64,000 bases of DNA from Burkholderiales bacterium. GTDB taxonomy: Bacteria > Pseudomonadota > Gammaproteobacteria > Burkholderiales > Burkholderiaceae_C. The stretch spans positions 16,747-80,746 of the forward strand of contig JAPLPQ010000091.1 of assembly GCA_026400105.1 (NCBI GenBank), given 5' to 3'. A model generated the notes under the pieces. The model had not been told where the DNA came from. It ran no database searches and was given only the letters and a program-made list of their open reading frames with translations. Both the position numbers and the translations under genes were made by a program. Below, piece by piece: positions 9,523-17,923 of the stretch. Within the stretch, counting starts at the first letter, position 1; every line of letters starts with the position of its first letter.

Positions 9523-10571
9523 GCGCGCTGATGGACAAGGTCTGCCCGCGCGCGGAGTTGGCCGCGCGCCTGGTGGCATTGCCGCGCCCGCTGGTCTTCA
9601 CCAACGGCGTGTTCGACGTGCTGCACCGCGGCCATGTCAACTACCTGCACCAGGCCGCCGCACTCGGTGGCTCGCTGATCGTGGCGGTCAACTCCGACGC
9701 CTCGGCCAGGATGCTGGGCAAGGGTCCGGACCGGCCGCTGAACCGGGCCGAGGACCGCGCCGCCGTGCTGGCCGGGCTGGCCTCGGTGGCGCTGGTGACC
9801 TTCTTCGACGAGCGGACACCGGTCGAGCTGATCCAGGAAATCAGGCCCGACCTCTATATCAAGGGCGGCGACTACGACATGGAAACGCTCGAGGAAACCC
9901 GGGTCGTGCGCAGCTGGGGCGGCGACGCGCTGGCGATCCCCTTCGTCGACGGCTACTCGACCACCTCGCTGGTCAAGCGCATCCGTGCCGGTAATAACGC
10001 TGGAGCCAGTGCGGCGGTCCCGCGCCAGGCGGCCTTCCTGGACCGCGACGGCGTGATCAACCGGGACCGTGCCTATGTCAGCCGCTGGGAGGATTTCGAG
10101 TTCGTGCCGGGAGCGATCGACGCCATGCGCCGGCTCAAACAAGCCGGCTACGCGCTGGTGGTGGTGACCAACCAGTCCGGCATCGCGCGCGGCTACTACA
10201 GCGAAGCGCAATACCAGGCCTTGACCGCCGCCATGCAGCAGGCACTGCTGGACGCCGGCGCGGCAGTCGATGCGGTCTACCATTGCCCGCACCACCCCAA
10301 GGGCCAACTGGCCGAACTGGCGCTCGACTGTGACTGCCGCAAGCCCGCGCCCGGCATGATCCTGCGCGCAGCCAAGGAGCTGAACCTGTCGCTGCCCGAC
10401 TCGATCCTGGTCGGCGACAAGCCGTCCGACATCGAGGCCGCCCGCGCTGCCGGCGTCGGCCGGGCCTATATCGTGCAGTCGGACAACGCGGAATCGACCA
10501 CCGGGCTGGCCGGCGCCGATGCGGCCTATGCCGACCTGCAGTCCTGCGTCGCCGCCCTGCTGCCGGACTGA
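9519..10571 (+). CDS. hldC-gmhB: Fused heptose-1-phosphate adenylyltransferase and heptose-1,7-bisphosphate phosphatase (HldC-GmhB)
   Basis: A 350-residue two-domain protein. Residues 1-155 form a nucleotidyltransferase with FTNGVFDVLHRGH (HxGH at 36-39) and the C-terminal GYSTTSLVKRI typical of HldC/HldE-C. After a short linker (about 157-170), residues 171-345 form a HAD phosphatase with FLDRDGVIN (Asp175 nucleophile, Asp177) and the GmhB zinc site Cys256, His258, Cys271, Cys273. One polypeptide should thus remove the C7 phosphate and then transfer AMP, steps that flank each other. The frame is continuous and the linker is intact, so this is a genuine fusion. HldD, the final epimerase, is not in the window. 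Confidence 0.93.
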   Translation: MSALMDKVCPRAELAARLVALPRPLVFTNGVFDVLHRGHVNYLHQAAALGGSLIVAVNSDASARMLGKGPDRPLNRAEDRAAVLAGLASVALVTFFDERTPVELIQEIRPDLYIKGGDYDMETLEETRVVRSWGGDALAIPFVDGYSTTSLVKRIRAGNNAGASAAVPRQAAFLDRDGVINRDRAYVSRWEDFEFVPGAIDAMRRLKQAGYALVVVTNQSGIARGYYSEAQYQALTAAMQQALLDAGAAVDAVYHCPHHPKGQLAELALDCDCRKPAPGMILRAAKELNLSLPDSILVGDKPSDIEAARAAGVGRAYIVQSDNAESTTGLAGADAAYADLQSCVAALLPD

Positions 10572-10584
10572 GCCGCCCCGATCC

Positions 10585-11637
10585 ATGACCGCACAACGCT
10601 TCCTGATCGTCCGTACCTCCGCCATCGGCGACGTGGTGTTCGCCTCGCCGTTTGCCGCCGCACTCAGGTGCAAGTACCCGCAGGCCCATATCGCCTGGCT
10701 GGTCGAGCCCGGCATCCACGAGCTGCTGGCGGCCGACCCGAACATCGACGAGCTGATCCTGTGGCCCAAGGGCGAGTGGAAACAGCTCTGGCAACAGCGC
10801 CGCTTCGGCGAACTGTTCGGCCGCGTGCGCGCCTTCGCCAGGCTGCTCAAGGGCAAGCGCTTCGACACCGCGATCGACCTGCAAAGCCTGCTCAAAAGCG
10901 GCTGGCTGACCTGGCTGACGGGTGCAAAGCGCCGCATCGGCCTGGGCTCGCGCGAAGGCAGCCAGTGGCTGATGACCGAGGTCATCGCCAAGGGCGGCGA
11001 CGAGCGCCGCATCAGCTCGGAATACCGGTATCTGGCCGAGCAGCTCGGACTCGAGGTCGGCGATTTCCTGCCGCAGTTGCATGTTGCCGCCGAAACCGAA
11101 GCCCGGACCCAGGCGCTGCTGGCCGAGCATGGCCTGATCCCCGGCCGCTATGCGGTGTTCGCGCCGTTCACGACAAGGCCGCAAAAACACTGGTTCGAGG
11201 ACGCCTGGCAGGCGCTGGCGCCGCGGGTGCGCGACGAACTCGGGCTGACGCCCGTGATCCTGGGTGGCCCGGCTGACCGGGCGGCGGCCGAGCGCATCGT
11301 CGCTGGCGCGCCCGGCGTGGTGTCGCTGGCGGGCGCGACCCGGCTGCCGGAAGCGGCGGCGCTGATCCGGCATGCGGCGCTGGTGATCGGCGTCGACACC
11401 GGCCTGACCCACATGGGCACCGCATTTGCCAGGCCGACGGTGGCGCTGTTCGGCTCGACCCGGCCCTACCTCGACACCGGCCGGCGCAATGGCCGGGTGA
11501 TCTGGCTCGGACTCGAATGCTCGCCCTGCCGCCGTCGTCCGACATGCAACGGCGCCTACACCTGCCTGCGCGACATCCGCCCGCAACAGGTGCTCGAACA
11601 GGCGCGCGCCGCATTGGCGACCCAGGATCAGCCATGA
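10585..11637 (+). CDS. waaC: LPS heptosyltransferase (GT9, WaaC/RfaC-like)
   Basis: A 350-residue GT9 enzyme transferring heptose from ADP-heptose onto Kdo or the first heptose of the inner core at the cytoplasmic membrane face. The N-terminal FLIVRTSAIGDVVFASP is the classic heptosyltransferase I start. The C-terminal VIGVDTGLTHMGTAFARPTV contains the intact donor-binding DTGLxH motif, unlike the other GT9 gene in this locus. Four Cys in the C-terminal segment ECSPCRRRPTCNGAYTC resemble the Cys-rich tail of HepI/HepII proteins. ATG 10585 lies 13 bases after the preceding stop. The assignment to WaaC rather than WaaF is tentative. Confidence 0.87.
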   Translation: MTAQRFLIVRTSAIGDVVFASPFAAALRCKYPQAHIAWLVEPGIHELLAADPNIDELILWPKGEWKQLWQQRRFGELFGRVRAFARLLKGKRFDTAIDLQSLLKSGWLTWLTGAKRRIGLGSREGSQWLMTEVIAKGGDERRISSEYRYLAEQLGLEVGDFLPQLHVAAETEARTQALLAEHGLIPGRYAVFAPFTTRPQKHWFEDAWQALAPRVRDELGLTPVILGGPADRAAAERIVAGAPGVVSLAGATRLPEAAALIRHAALVIGVDTGLTHMGTAFARPTVALFGSTRPYLDTGRRNGRVIWLGLECSPCRRRPTCNGAYTCLRDIRPQQVLEQARAALATQDQP

Positions 11638-12716
11638 AGGTGTTGCACATCGAATCCGGCCGCCATCTGTACGGTGGCGCCAAGCAGGTGCTCTACATCA
11701 TGGAGGGGCTGGCGCAGCGCGGCGTGGAGAATCTGCTGGCCTGCCCGCCGGGCGCGCATATCGCCGCGCCGGCACGCGCCAGCGCCCGGGTCTTCGAGCT
11801 GCCGATGCAGGGCGACCTCGACTTCGGCCTGGTCGGTCGGCTGCGCCGCCTGATTGCGGCCGAGCAACCCGACCTGGTGCATATCCACAGCCGGCGCGGC
11901 GCCGACCTCTGGGGCGGACTGGCGGCCAGGCGTGCGGGTGTACCTTGCGTGCTGTCGCGCCGGGTCGACAACCCGGAGCCTCGCTGGCTGGTCAAGCTCA
12001 AGTACCGCCTGTACGACCATGTGATCACGATCTCGCAAGGCATCCGCCAGGTGCTGCTGGCCGAAGGGCTGGCGCCCGAGCAGGTCAGCTGCGTGCGCAG
12101 CGCGGTCGATCCGACGCCCTACCTGATAGCCTACGACCCGGCTGGCTTCAAGGCGGCGCTGGGACTCCCACCCGATGCGCTGCTGGTCGGCACCGTGGCC
12201 CAGCTGATCCCGCGCAAGGGCCACCGCCATCTGCTCGCGGCCCTGCCTGCAGTGCTGGACAAGCATCCCAGGCTGCAGGTTCTGATCTTCGGCCGCGGCC
12301 CGCTCGAGGCCGAGCTGAGGCAGGCCATCAGCGACCAGGGGCTGACCGGGCAGGTGCGGCTGCTGGGTTTTCGCGATGACCTGCCGGCCGTGCTCGGCTG
12401 CCTGGACCTGCTGGTGCATCCGGCCGACATGGAAGGCCTGGGCGTGTCGCTGCTGCAGGCCTCGGCGGCACAGGTGCCGATCATCGCCACCCGGGCCGGC
12501 GGCATGCCCGAGGCGGTGCGCGACGGCCTGAACGGACTGCTGATCGCCCCCGGCGATGTGGCCGGACTGAGCGCCGCCATGAACCGCCTGCTCGACGATG
12601 CCCCAATGCGCCAGCGCATGGGCCAGGCCGGTCGCCAGCTGGTGCTCGATGAATTCTCGATCGATGCCATGTGCGAAGGCAACCTGGCCGTCTACCGCAA
12701 GGCGCTGAAAAAATGA
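11634..12716 (+). CDS. Glycosyltransferase family 4 (LPS core/O-chain type)
   Basis: A 360-residue GT-B enzyme. VLHIESGRHLYGGAKQVLYI at the N-terminus is the acceptor-side glycine-rich loop. In the C-terminal half, VGTVAQLIPRKGHRHLLAAL and HPADMEGLGVSLLQASAAQV give the GT4 phosphate-binding and E-x7-E elements (Glu in MEGLG). It starts with a 4-base ATGA overlap with the heptosyltransferase stop. From context it probably adds a hexose or related sugar to the inner core; the donor and linkage cannot be read from the sequence. Confidence 0.87.
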   Translation: MKVLHIESGRHLYGGAKQVLYIMEGLAQRGVENLLACPPGAHIAAPARASARVFELPMQGDLDFGLVGRLRRLIAAEQPDLVHIHSRRGADLWGGLAARRAGVPCVLSRRVDNPEPRWLVKLKYRLYDHVITISQGIRQVLLAEGLAPEQVSCVRSAVDPTPYLIAYDPAGFKAALGLPPDALLVGTVAQLIPRKGHRHLLAALPAVLDKHPRLQVLIFGRGPLEAELRQAISDQGLTGQVRLLGFRDDLPAVLGCLDLLVHPADMEGLGVSLLQASAAQVPIIATRAGGMPEAVRDGLNGLLIAPGDVAGLSAAMNRLLDDAPMRQRMGQAGRQLVLDEFSIDAMCEGNLAVYRKALKK

Positions 12717-13789
12717 GAATCATCACTGTCCTACGCAGCCTCAAGAGCGGAGGCGCTGAACGCCATGCACTGCAGCTGATGCGAGGCATGCGTGAACGCG
12801 GGCACGAGGCACTCTATGCCGGACCGATGGCGGGTTGGCTGGGGCAGCAATTGCAGGCCGATGGCTTCGATGGCATCGACCTGCAGATGCACGGCCTGAT
12901 CGACCTGCCATCGATCTGGCGACTTGCCCGTTATGCGCGCGATGTCAAGGCCAACCTGATACACGGCCACCTGACCCGAGGCGCCTACTATGCACATTAC
13001 GCCGCCAGGCTGGCTGGGCTGCCCAATGTCGCCACGGCGCATTCCGACAACGCCGGCAAGCATTTCGGCGGCGCGAAACGGATCATTGCCGTGTCGCAGG
13101 CCGTAGCCGATTTTCTGCAGCGCTGTGGCTACGACCCGCAACGGATTCGCATGGTGCACCACGGCATCGCAGACATCGCAGGCCGCCTGCCGGCAGATGT
13201 GCGCGAGGTGACCCGGCGCAGTCTCGGGCTCTCGGCCAGCGAACCCTGCCTGCTGATGGCGGCGCGCATCGTGCCGGCCAAGGGACACGACACCGCGCTG
13301 CGTGCACTCGCCACGCTCAAGCAGCGCGACTGGACGCTGCTGCTGGCCGGCGACCACCATGGCGATCTGGGCCCGCAGATGCAGGCCCTAGCCCGTGAAC
13401 TCGGGATCGCCGACCGCGTCCGCTTCCTGGGTCTGCGCGAAGACGTGCCGGCACTGCTGGCTGCCTCCGATCTGCTGCTGGCGCCGTCGCGACGTGAAGC
13501 CTTGTCGCTGACGCTGCTGGAAGCCTCGGCCTGCAGCCTGCCTATCATTGCCAGCCGCGTGGGCGGCATAGGCGAAGTGGTGCAGGACGGCGTGAGCGGA
13601 CTGCTGGTTCCGCCAGACGAGCCCGCAGCGCTGGCGGCCGCCCTGTCAAGCCTGCTCGACGACCAGTCCAGACGCCAGGCCATGGGTGCTCGTGCCCGCC
13701 AGCGCTTCGAAACCTGCTTCACCGAAAACCTGATGTTCGACCAAACCGAGGCCGTCTACCGCGAGGCCTGCGAATTGCCTGTCCGATGA
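12713..13789 (+). CDS. Glycosyltransferase family 4
   Basis: A 358-residue GT4 enzyme, about the same length as its upstream neighbour and likely an ancient paralogue. It has the N-terminal TVLRSLKSGGAERHALQLMR (GGAER motif). LLMAARIVPAKGHDTALRAL and the SRREALSLTLLEASACSLP segment (E-x7-E) form the nucleotide-sugar site. It overlaps its neighbours on both sides by four bases (ATGA), so it is part of a tightly coupled string. The sugar specificity is unknown; a core-sugar transferase is most likely from context. Confidence 0.87.
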   Translation: MRIITVLRSLKSGGAERHALQLMRGMRERGHEALYAGPMAGWLGQQLQADGFDGIDLQMHGLIDLPSIWRLARYARDVKANLIHGHLTRGAYYAHYAARLAGLPNVATAHSDNAGKHFGGAKRIIAVSQAVADFLQRCGYDPQRIRMVHHGIADIAGRLPADVREVTRRSLGLSASEPCLLMAARIVPAKGHDTALRALATLKQRDWTLLLAGDHHGDLGPQMQALARELGIADRVRFLGLREDVPALLAASDLLLAPSRREALSLTLLEASACSLPIIASRVGGIGEVVQDGVSGLLVPPDEPAALAAALSSLLDDQSRRQAMGARARQRFETCFTENLMFDQTEAVYREACELPVR

Positions 13790-14556
13790 CCTCAATACAA
13801 ATACTCATGTATCACCGGGTCGGGAACTTCCCGGGCCGGGTCAAGTCACATGGCGCACTCTACTGCCATCTGCCACGCTTCAAGGCGCAGATGCGGATGT
13901 TCGCGTGGCTGGGCTATCAGGTCATAAGCCTGGACGATGCGGTGGCGGGTCTGGCCGGGAACATCAGGCTGCCTGCCAAGCCACTGGTGCTGACCTTCGA
14001 CGACGCCTATGTGGACTTCCTAGAACATGCTGCGCCCGTGCTCAAGGCGCATGGCTACCCGGCGACCGTCTATGCGGTCAGCGACCTGATCGGAAAAACA
14101 TCGAGCTGGGATGCCGGCGTCGGGCCGGACCCAGCCCCCCTGATGAATGCCGCACAGCTGCGTGAAGTACAAGACATGGGCTTCACCATCGGGTCGCACT
14201 CGAGCAGCCACCTGCGCCTGGCACAGCAATCCGACGAACGCATCCACAGCGAACTGCGCGACAGCAAGCACGCGCTGGAAGACCTGCTGGGCCGCCGTGT
14301 CGACCATTTCTGCTACCCCTATGGCAGCCATGACCTGCGCTGCGTGGAAGCCGCGGCACAGGCCGGTTACCTGAGCGGAACCACTTGCCAGCGCGCAGCA
14401 GCCACGTCCCAGGACGACCCGCTAAGCCTGCCGCGCAAGGCGGTCTCGCGCGGCGACTCCCTGCTCGGCCTGTGGTGGAAGCTGCGCTTCAAGGATAGAC
14501 CGAAGCATCCGGCGATCCGCCGCCCTGGCCATATGCCGGGTCATGCCACGCCATGA
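13786..14556 (+). CDS. Polysaccharide deacetylase (NodB-homology, carbohydrate esterase 4)
   Basis: A 256-residue protein with the NodB fold. ILMYHRVG opens the domain, LTFDDAY (TFDD at 70-73) gives the catalytic base and metal Asp, and SHSSSH (137-142) gives the two metal-binding His. FCYPYGSHD is motif 3. There is no signal peptide, so it is likely cytoplasmic and would act on a nucleotide- or lipid-linked sugar. Its place between core glycosyltransferases and waaA suggests N-deacetylation of an LPS sugar (for example a hexosamine) during core assembly. ATGA overlaps occur at both ends. Confidence 0.86.
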   Translation: MTSIQILMYHRVGNFPGRVKSHGALYCHLPRFKAQMRMFAWLGYQVISLDDAVAGLAGNIRLPAKPLVLTFDDAYVDFLEHAAPVLKAHGYPATVYAVSDLIGKTSSWDAGVGPDPAPLMNAAQLREVQDMGFTIGSHSSSHLRLAQQSDERIHSELRDSKHALEDLLGRRVDHFCYPYGSHDLRCVEAAAQAGYLSGTTCQRAAATSQDDPLSLPRKAVSRGDSLLGLWWKLRFKDRPKHPAIRRPGHMPGHATP

Positions 14557-15857
14557 CCCGCCTGCTCTACACCGCATTGCTGCTGCTGCTGACCCCGCTC
14601 GCCCTGCTGCGGCTCTGGCTGCGCGGCAAGGGCAACCCCGATTACCGCAAGCGCTGGGGCGAGCGGCTCGGCTTGGTGCCGGTGCGCCCCAAGCGCCAGC
14701 GCCTGTGGGTGCACGCGGTCTCTGTCGGCGAGACGATTGCCGCCGCGCCGCTGCTGCGCGCCTGGCAGGCCGCCCACCCCGACTGGGCGCTGCTGGTCAC
14801 GACCACGACCCCGACCGGATCGGCCCAGGTCCGGCGCCTGTTCGGCGACAGCGTCGAGCATTGCTACCTGCCGTTCGACCTGCCCTGGCTGGTGGCGATG
14901 TTCCTGCGCCGCAGCCGGCCCAGCTTGGGCGTCGTGATGGAGACCGAGATCTGGCCGAACCTCTACGCCTGCGCGCAGCGTCGCGGGCTGCCGCTGATCA
15001 TGGCCAATGCCCGGCTGTCGGACAAGTCGTTCAAGGCCTACCGCCGGCTGCGCTGGCTGGTCGCGCCGACCCTGCAGCGGGTCGCACTGATCGCTGCGCG
15101 CGGGCGCGAGGATGCCGAGCGCTTCGTCGCGCTGGGCGCAGCGGCTGCTCAGGTCGAGGCGCTGGGCAACCTCAAGTTCGACCTCGAGCGCTCGCCACAG
15201 GTGGTCGCGGCGGGCCGGGCCTGGCGCGACTGGCTCGGATCGGGGCGTCCGGTCTGGATTGCCGCCAGCACCCATCCGGGCGAGGAAGAACAGGTGCTGG
15301 CCGCGCACCAGCTGCTGCTGCAACAGCAGCCGCAGGCGCTGCTGGTGCTGGCGCCACGCCACCCGGAACGCGCCGAGTCGGTGCTGGCGACGGTGCAGGC
15401 CGCCGGCCTGCAGCCGCTGCGCCGCAGCGCGCTGAGCCCCGCGCCCCAGTTGCCGCCACCCGGACTGCCGGCCCCTGGCGCCGGAGCCGTACTGGTCGTC
15501 GACACCTTGGGCGAGCTGATGGCCTTCTACGCCGCCAGCGACCTGGCCTATGTCGGCGGCAGCCTGGTGGCCAACGGCGGCCACAACCCGCTCGAGCCGC
15601 TGGTGCTCGACCTGCCGGTGCTCAGCGGCCCGCAGGTGTTCAACTTCCGCGAGGTCTATGCCGAGCTGCAGGCGCTCGATGCCGTGACGCTGGTCGACTC
15701 GGCGCAGGCGCTCGGCCGAGCCGTAGCTGCCGCTTTCGAGTCGGGTGTTCCCGGACCGGCCACCCAGCCAGCCGTCGCCGGCTGGATGCGCCAGAACCAG
15801 GGCAGCACCGCACGGCTGATCGAACGCGCGCAGCAGCTGGCTGGCCTGTCGGCCTGA
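14553..15857 (+). CDS. waaA: 3-deoxy-D-manno-octulosonic acid (Kdo) transferase
   Basis: A 434-residue GT30 enzyme that adds Kdo from CMP-Kdo to the lipid A precursor at the inner-membrane cytoplasmic face. An N-terminal membrane anchor (TALLLLLTPLALLRLWL) is followed by VHAVSVGE (catalytic Glu60) and VMETEIWPN (about 128-136). GNLKFD, AASTHPGEE and the C-terminal SLVANGGHNPLEP donor-site motif are all present. The start overlaps the deacetylase stop (ATGA). It closes the rightward LPS operon and is followed by a strong hairpin. Confidence 0.95.
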   Translation: MTRLLYTALLLLLTPLALLRLWLRGKGNPDYRKRWGERLGLVPVRPKRQRLWVHAVSVGETIAAAPLLRAWQAAHPDWALLVTTTTPTGSAQVRRLFGDSVEHCYLPFDLPWLVAMFLRRSRPSLGVVMETEIWPNLYACAQRRGLPLIMANARLSDKSFKAYRRLRWLVAPTLQRVALIAARGREDAERFVALGAAAAQVEALGNLKFDLERSPQVVAAGRAWRDWLGSGRPVWIAASTHPGEEEQVLAAHQLLLQQQPQALLVLAPRHPERAESVLATVQAAGLQPLRRSALSPAPQLPPPGLPAPGAGAVLVVDTLGELMAFYAASDLAYVGGSLVANGGHNPLEPLVLDLPVLSGPQVFNFREVYAELQALDAVTLVDSAQALGRAVAAAFESGVPGPATQPAVAGWMRQNQGSTARLIERAQQLAGLSA

Positions 15858-15872
15858 TACCAAGCCAAGATT

Positions 15873-15895
15873 GCCGGCAGACAGGCGCTGCCGGC
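15873..15895. terminator. Hairpin between convergent waaA and phosphomannomutase genes
   Basis: A perfect 8-bp stem GCCGGCAG (15873-15880) / CTGCCGGC (15888-15895) with a 7-base loop, placed 16 bases after the waaA stop and 27 bases from the end of the opposing gene. There is no real U-run on either strand, so it may act as a weak or Rho-assisted bidirectional terminator. Confidence 0.5.
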
Positions 15896-15921
15896 TGATC
15901 AGCTCACGGGCCGACGGATTT

Positions 15922-17304
15922 TCAGTGTGCCGAAGCCCCGACCACCGCGTCGGGCTTGACGCGCAGCAGCAGCGCCATCATCTCGGCCTCGATGCGGTGC
16001 AGCGCGTCCTGGGTCTGGCCCTCGAAGCGCAGCACCAGCACCGGCGTGGTGTTGGAAGCGCGGATCAGGCCGAAACCGTCCGGCCAGTCCACGCGCAGGC
16101 CGTCGATGGTGTTGACCTGGGCCGGCGCGTCGAAACTCGCGATCGCCTGCAGTTCGGTCACCCGCTGATGCTGCTCGCCGTCGCCGCAGGCCACGTTGAG
16201 CTCGGGCGTGGAAAAGCTGGTCGGCAGGCCCTCGAGCAGCGCGCCCGGGTTGGCGTGGCGGCTGACGATCTCGAGCAGGCGGGCACCGGCATAGCTGCCG
16301 TCGTCGAAGCCGTACCAGCGCTCCTTGAAGAAGATATGGCCGCTCATCTCGCCGCCCAGCGGCGAATCGACTTCCTTCATCTTGGCCTTGATCAGCGAGT
16401 GTCCGGTCTTGTGCATCAGCGGCACGCCACCGGCCTCGCGGATCGCCGGTGCCAGGCGCTGGCTGCACTTGACATCAAAGACGATCTGGCCGCCCGGCAC
16501 GCGGCTCAGCACGTCCTGCGCGAACAGCATCATCTGGCGATCCGGGTAGATGTTCTGGCCGCTCGGCGTCACGATGCCGAGCCGGTCGCCGTCGCCATCG
16601 AAGGCCAGGCCCAGGTCGGCGCCGGTCTCGGCCAGCTTGGCGATCAGGTCGCGCAGGTTCTCCGGCTTGCTCGGATCGGGATGGTGGTTCGGGAACTCGC
16701 CATCGACCTCGCTGAACAGCTCGACCACCTCGCAGCCCAGCGCGCGGAACAGCTGCGGCGCCGAGGCACCCGCCACGCCGTTGCCGCAGTCGACCACAAC
16801 TTTCAGCGGGCGCGCCAATCTGATGTCGGAGACGATGCGCGCGATGTAGTCGTCCTGCACCGCCTGCTGGCGCACGCCGCCGCCGGCACGACGCGGTGCA
16901 TCCTCGGCCTCGATCGATTGGCGCAGCGCCTGGATCTCGTCACCGTAGATCGCGCGGCCGGCCAGCACCATCTTGAAGCCGTTGTGGTGCTTGGGATTGT
17001 GGCTGCCGGTGACCTGGATGCCGGAATTGCACAGCACGTTGGCGGCGTAGTAGGTCATGGGCGTGGTCGCCATGCCGATGTCGATCACCTGCACGCCCGC
17101 CTCGACCAGGCCCTCGATCAGTGCCTCGGCCAGCACCGGGCTGCTCAGGCGGCCGTCGCGGCCGACCGCGACCTGGGTCTCGCCCAGGCCGAGCGCGCGG
17201 GCGCCAAAGGCCAGGCCGAGCGCGCGCGCGAATTCGGTATTGAGCGCGTCGGGCACGACGCCGCGGATATCGTAGGCCTTGAAGGCCGTGGCAGGAACTT
17301 GCAT
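15922..17304 (-). CDS. algC: Phosphomannomutase/phosphoglucomutase (AlgC type)
   Basis: A 460-residue alpha-D-phosphohexomutase that interconverts mannose or glucose 6- and 1-phosphates for sugar-nucleotide synthesis. The phosphoserine loop TGSHNPKHHNG puts the catalytic Ser at 101. The metal loop DGDGDR is at 236-241, GEMSGH is the sugar-specificity loop, and RASNTTPVLVLRFE is the C-terminal phosphate-binding loop. The GEMSGH form and the length match the bifunctional PMM/PGM enzymes. It lies convergent to the LPS operon and plausibly supplies GDP-mannose or UDP-glucose precursors. Confidence 0.92.
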   Translation of the reverse strand: MQVPATAFKAYDIRGVVPDALNTEFARALGLAFGARALGLGETQVAVGRDGRLSSPVLAEALIEGLVEAGVQVIDIGMATTPMTYYAANVLCNSGIQVTGSHNPKHHNGFKMVLAGRAIYGDEIQALRQSIEAEDAPRRAGGGVRQQAVQDDYIARIVSDIRLARPLKVVVDCGNGVAGASAPQLFRALGCEVVELFSEVDGEFPNHHPDPSKPENLRDLIAKLAETGADLGLAFDGDGDRLGIVTPSGQNIYPDRQMMLFAQDVLSRVPGGQIVFDVKCSQRLAPAIREAGGVPLMHKTGHSLIKAKMKEVDSPLGGEMSGHIFFKERWYGFDDGSYAGARLLEIVSRHANPGALLEGLPTSFSTPELNVACGDGEQHQRVTELQAIASFDAPAQVNTIDGLRVDWPDGFGLIRASNTTPVLVLRFEGQTQDALHRIEAEMMALLLRVKPDAVVGASAH

Positions 17305-17407
17305 GAACTGGAATGCCTAGGGTTGAAATGCTTGCCATTGTAGGAAATTCAGCCGGCCTATCCGTGACAAGCCTGGGCGTATGATGGCGGATCACGATCC
17401 CTACCCG

Positions 17408-17923
17408 ATGAACCTGGCCGCTACCCCCCTTTATTCGACCCGCTGGCACAGCCCCGTCGGCGAGCTGCTGCTGGTCTGCCACGAGCAGGCGCTGTGCGGC
17501 TGCTGGTTCGGCGACCAGCAGGGCATTCCGGACTGGGCGGCATCGGCGCTGGACAAGCCCGACCATCCGCTGCTGACGCGCGCCTGCTCCCAGCTGCAAG
17601 CCTATTTCGACCGCCAACGGCAGGATTTCGAGCTGCCGCTGGACTACTCGACCGGCACGGAATTCCAGCAGTCGGTCTGGCAGGCGCTGACCCTGATCCG
17701 CTACGGCCACACGACCCCGTACGGCCAGCTCGCGCAGGCGCTGGGGCAGCCACGCGCGGTGCGCGCGCTCGGGGCAGCGGTCGGCCGCAACCCGCTGGCC
17801 ATCTTTCTGCCCTGCCACCGCGTCATCGGCGCCAATGGCAGCCTGACCGGCTATACCGGCGGCCTGGCGCGCAAGACTTTCCTGCTGCAGCTCGAGCAGG
17901 CGCAAGGACTCCTTCTCTCTTGA
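17408..17923 (+). CDS. ogt: Methylated-DNA-[protein]-cysteine S-methyltransferase
   Basis: A 171-residue suicide DNA-repair protein that transfers O6-alkyl groups from guanine to its active-site Cys136, in the motif FLPCHRVI. FQQSVWQALTLIRYGHTTPYGQLA is the DNA-binding helix-turn-helix segment, and the Arg-finger region is ALGQPRAVRALG. ATG 17408 is preferred; an ATG at 17381 is in frame but forms part of TATGAT (17380-17385), a plausible -10 element. Its stop overlaps a TTG start of the following transporter gene. Confidence 0.9.
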   Translation: MNLAATPLYSTRWHSPVGELLLVCHEQALCGCWFGDQQGIPDWAASALDKPDHPLLTRACSQLQAYFDRQRQDFELPLDYSTGTEFQQSVWQALTLIRYGHTTPYGQLAQALGQPRAVRALGAAVGRNPLAIFLPCHRVIGANGSLTGYTGGLARKTFLLQLEQAQGLLLS

